A DNA stretch of 64,000 nucleotides, taken from assembly GCA_012064415.1 (NCBI GenBank), contig SSNU01000208.1, forward strand, positions 1,021,725 to 1,085,724, in the 5' to 3' direction. Made by a program: the position numbers and the translations under genes. The notes below the pieces were generated by a model that worked only from the letters and a program-made list of their open reading frames with translations, ran no database searches and was not told the origin of the DNA. Positions 60,241 through 64,000 of the stretch are shown here, in pieces; the stretch's first letter is position 1; every line of letters begins with the position of its first letter. The DNA is from Gyrodactylus bullatarudis. Lineage: Eukaryota; Platyhelminthes; Monogenea; Gyrodactylidea; Gyrodactylidae.

Positions 60241-63200
60241 ACGGATGATACGGTCACATTTGAAAAAAACAGTTATTTATATATATATTTTTATACTCTC
60301 AGTAATACTCTCAACCGAATGCCATAATTTCACCTTAGTCCATTATACCACTACCATTTATAGATACTATGCTCCACCCCAACACACCCAATGCACCATA
60401 GAGGACCGTAGACATCTTCACAGCTCACATAAACATTTTAGCATTTACAAAAAATGGGGTAGGATACCACCACGGTGGGAAAAAAATCCCTTAAAACATT
60501 CCAGCTCTGTTGTTGTTGTTGATTTTTTTTCTTCAAAAAGAATATATGCATTCTGCACAATTAACGAGGATAGACCCCGATATGCTATTAGAGATTACAC
60601 AAATAATTATATTATTAATGAGAGACAACCTTATTAGAGGAAGAAAGACCTTGTGATCTCCCTCCAGTGTGAAAGAGTGTGGAGAGGAAATTTTATTGCG
60701 TCCATTTTTTTGTTCTCATTCCCCCCCCCCGTTTCTCTTGCCATTTTTTCGAGAATTTTGTTATTATTTAAACAGTTTTTTTTGATAGACCTCGTGCCTA
60801 ACTCTTATTCTCTCTCATGTCAGGTTTTCTCCTCATAGAATTCATTACTCAAACTTTCTGTCTCTTGCTCGCATAATCAACTTTTTTTTTTAATTTTCCA
60901 ACCTGTTCCCAGGCTTCCCTTCGCCAGTTTTTGTCCAATTTTTTTCAAGGACATATGTGATACAAAAGTATATGTACATTTTTATTCAACCGAATTTTAG
61001 AAAAAGGTTTTCCTGTAATATATATATGAAAATAATCCATCTAAACATTATTATTGCATTTACACAAGTGCTTAACTACCACCAACATGCTTCAACCAAA
61101 AAGCATATTACTCACAAGTTTCTTTTTTTTCTATATATTACATTACCATAATTTATTTATTCTAATTATTAACTATTATTGAAAAGATTTTATTGAATCA
61201 CTGGAACTTGTGTCATATTATTATATAGTATACTATTACATTTAGAATGTTAAAAAAATGATGATAATATTTTATTCAAAAAATCCCTTGGATAAAACCA
61301 ATAAAAATTCCTTACTAAATCATGCTTTTACCATTCTCAATTCAAATTTTCAATTCTCTATCATAAAAAGGTTTCAACTGCGTAGAGGTTACATTTTAGC
61401 TTTGTAATCGATCGAGGTCTCTTACTCTAGGAGAAGAAAGAATTGCACATCATCATCATGGGATTATAAATCATGTTCCAATTGTGACAATGGAAAGAAT
61501 TTATTTCTGACATGAAATTTATCAAAAGAGGATTATTATGATTTCTATGGATGAATGAGTGAGTTCTTTTTCAGATTGAATGTTGAGGTGGAATGCCTCA
61601 GTTAGGGAATGAATGAATGCTCTCTCTCTCTCTCTTCCTTTCCCCTCTATACTTCTCTTCCCTCTCTCCCTGTACAAGTACAAATCTATTCAATCATTGA
61701 TACATTCTGGAATAGATCTTGAATCTAATATTAATAATAACAATGCTCATGAAATGACGTGTACACACACACACACCCACTCTCTGTAGCATTTAGAGTA
61801 GTAGTATTGCTCTTTGTAGTGCATAACTCTCTCTCTCTCTATTTTCAGAGTTTTTTTGAGCGAAAAAATGGATAGATTGAACGAAGGAGAGAGCGAGTAT
61901 AAAAATAATGAAAGAGAAATGATTTATGATGAAAATAATCTGAATTGAAAAATAATGGATTATACATTAATAGTCTTCATGTGAACAACATTATCTCTTT
62001 CCTTCTAGGCCAATGTTTGAGGTGTTCTCATCTCCATTTTACCCCTGTGTATGATTGGGTCTACACACAACAATGAACAACCCATGAGAAAATTTACTTT
62101 CTTAACCTCTAAAGTACCCACATGATGATGTTCTGGATATTTTTTTCAATTGCTCATTTTTCTTGCAATAATCATAGAACATGATGCAAGAATACTGTTA
62201 CAAAGCTCATTTAACGACCAAGATCTTGCTCATTGATTCTTGGCGACTGTATGTAGTGAAAATTCATTGAATAAAGTTTGAGTTTGGATTTGTACATAAG
62301 CATAAAGGCAATGATTCGCTCTTACTCTCCAATGAATTTTTCAGCTCCCATGAAAAGAAAGTTTCTACACAGTCAATCTACCTTGAGAATATTTCCACTC
62401 CACTCATACTGAATCCATACAATCAACAAGTCTAATTAAGATTAATGATGGACTGAATAGTGGATAAGAGAAGGGGAGGCTGATCATCATCGTCATCGTT
62501 TGTTTCATCTCACTCTCTATTCTCCACAGTCATTCATGTGTCCAACTAACTAATCGAGGAAAACTCCAGAGGTACAATAAAAGTAAAAATTATATAGTCT
62601 ACATTTAAACAAAAAAGGGGGAAAATAAATCTACCAAATTGTGAGAGGGCCAATGACTAAGACACAACAGAGATTTTTCATTCACAGAAACATTATAATA
62701 TTACAACAATACCTGATTTTCAAGTACAAGTACATACCATTACTGATTTTTCCTTGTCTTTGGAACATTGGAATCATAATTATTGTACACAATGTACAGT
62801 TTGTGTATTCTGTAGGAGTATAAAAGAAATAAAACCAGTTATTAAAGCAATGCTGTCTGTAGATTTCGAGTAGCTTGTGTGTTTGTTCATGTTTGATTTG
62901 AGAAAGGATTAGTTTTTTATTTCTTTTTCTTTCCTAGAAAGAACGAAAATGACTAAATTAAACGCAATCTTTTATATATGTGTATGTGTACAGAAACTGT
63001 ATTTCTCTTTTTTTCTAACTCTTTAGGGAATTTCTTCTCTCCTTATGTTTCCACTCTAAAGACTAACAATAAGTACAACATGGGGAATAAATGATTATTA
63101 GTTCTACAAAAAAGTAGCAAGAGAAATCTCTTAAAAACATATAATTTTCTAACGTCTAATTTCTGATGAGATTTCTTATATTTCGAAAGGTGAACATGGA

Positions 63201-63617
63201 CAAATCTCTTTCAACTGTCATTCTCTACACTATTTATTTCCTGATAATTTTTATTATCAGGTAACTACTATCAAGTAAAATGCTAAACCTTTATTAGAAG
63301 AATTGAGGAATTAGACAACAAAATTATTCTGTCCTATTATAGAACTTTTATATCACTAATAAAGTTCAATTTTTCATGCTTTAACCAAAATAAAGACGGC
63401 TTGTTTTGTTTTATTGCTTTAACTGGAAAGTTAACTAATTAAACTATAAATATCAGCCAAGCTATATTAAACGTATCCACAAATTAGACAGTGACTGAGT
63501 CAGAGTAATCTATCTATATGGATATGTAAGCAATATGTGGAAAAGAATAAATCAATCCCGCAATGCAATTGAAAATCTAGATACACTTTATTCATTCTGG
63601 AAAGATTAGTAAAATTT
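60241..63617. other. 3' flank of the BEN-domain gene
   Basis: 3.4 kb with no supported gene. The first part is the likely 3' untranslated region (a C10 run at 60721-60730 and several T-runs). CT/GA runs continue at about 61620 and 61829. The final part holds the likely 3' end of KGD4. Confidence 0.6.
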
Positions 63618-63882
63618 CTACAGTATTGCATCTAGTTCATCTTCTGAAATAGGCTTTCTCTTAAATTTCTGAAGTAAGTGATTATCCTCAACAGCTTGAT
63701 CTTTGGGAATAGATGACTTTACAACCCAGGTGCTAGACTGCGATAAACTGATTGAAAGTGGTTGAGTTTCTAGTAAAGGAAATTCTCTTAGTATTTCAAC
63801 AATACTAACCTTTCTGCAGAGTGTTTCTGCCAAACCTTATCAGGGGAATATGCTTTTTGACGATAATTTGACGCAAAGACAT
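63618..63882 (-). CDS. KGD4: KGD4/MRPS36-like subunit of 2-oxoglutarate dehydrogenase
   Basis: Two exons: 63882-63810 and 63769-63618 (74 residues; human KGD4 about 103). KGD4 tethers the E3 subunit to the mitochondrial 2-oxoglutarate dehydrogenase complex and was earlier named MRPS36. The N-terminus reads IIVKKHIPLIRFGRN, matching the VKPHTPLIRFPDR start of the family, and the C-terminus FKRKPISEDELDAIL matches its KYRRKLVSQEEMEFIQ end. The middle is shortened. The 40-bp intron (GTTAGT...TACTAG) must be removed to join the two halves; read unspliced, a stop and a different frame result. The small size makes the call depend on these two short motifs. Confidence 0.78.
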
Positions 63883-63934
63883 AGCTGAAGGCTGTCCAAG
63901 AGATTAATTTTAATATCAAGGGATATATATATAT

Positions 63935-63942
63935 TATCGATA
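63935..63942. promoter_or_regulatory. DRE-like palindrome upstream of KGD4
   Basis: TATCGATA lies 53 bp upstream of the KGD4 start codon. In Drosophila this octamer (DRE, bound by DREF) is a common core-promoter element of housekeeping genes. The position fits; function here is inferred. Confidence 0.4.
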
Positions 63943-64000
63943 AACGAAAAAATTCAAACAGTCAGCATGGACTAACGCTAGAGTTGTACAATTATCTTTT

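Noticed and set aside
1..64000. tRNA genes, rRNA genes and CRISPR arrays
   Set aside because: I looked for tRNA B-box context (GGTTCRANNCC) with a matching acceptor stem and for regularly spaced short repeats. GGTTCGAAACT near 15840 has no tRNA context, and the only regular array is the 105-bp intron repeat.

Overview
The window is nuclear DNA of a bilaterian animal. It is AT-rich, its genes are split by GT-AG introns, and the products are animal-specific (PINCH, tyrosine hydroxylase, T-box, NACHO, BEN-domain factor). A protostome is likely. I lean to an arthropod from the look of the tyrosine hydroxylase and transketolase, but the very small introns (24-45 bp in many genes) would also fit a flatworm, so no species is claimed.

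Region 1 (about 0-11.1 kb) is a gene-dense block. It holds a collagen galactosyltransferase (+), a VDAC-type porin (-) with a 105-bp tandem repeat in its intron, a five-LIM PINCH adaptor (+) starting 92 bp from the porin, two intronless genes I do not recognise (+), and a complete TIMELESS/timeout gene in eight exons (+). Region 2 (11.7-21.3 kb) is a ZnT1-type zinc exporter on the minus strand. Its eight exons include two separated by introns of 3.2 and 4.1 kb that are filled with inverted-repeat elements. Region 3 (22.0-28.9 kb) is dense again: DNAJB13 (-), TMEM35/NACHO (+), then a tight minus-strand series of tyrosine hydroxylase, ARFRP1 and a divergent T-box factor with only 125-158 bp between coding regions.

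Region 4 (29.8-34.6 kb) is a nest of at least five 3' fragments of one non-LTR retrotransposon family, with a candidate small secreted peptide gene between two of them. Region 5 (35.9-60.2 kb) has transketolase (-) head to head, 157 bp apart, with a BEN-domain nuclear factor (+). The three recognised exons of that factor spread over 22 kb through introns of 12.2 and 8.2 kb. These introns and the downstream flank are crowded with short (CT/GA)n and (GT/CA)n runs almost absent from the first 38 kb, and they hold a possible alternative terminal exon, an inverted-repeat element and a Penelope-like reverse-transcriptase fragment. The last gene (63.6-63.9 kb, -) is a 74-residue KGD4/MRPS36-like subunit of 2-oxoglutarate dehydrogenase.

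The genes do not form one pathway; most are housekeeping or developmental genes lying side by side. Exon junctions were worked out by hand. For every multi-exon gene the stated exon lengths sum to a multiple of three and the junctions restore family motifs. No transcript data were available. No clearly new biological system was found. The best leads are the extreme intron shortness, the repeat-like units in the porin intron, the confinement of GA/CT runs to the BEN gene region, and the alternative exon and small peptide candidates.
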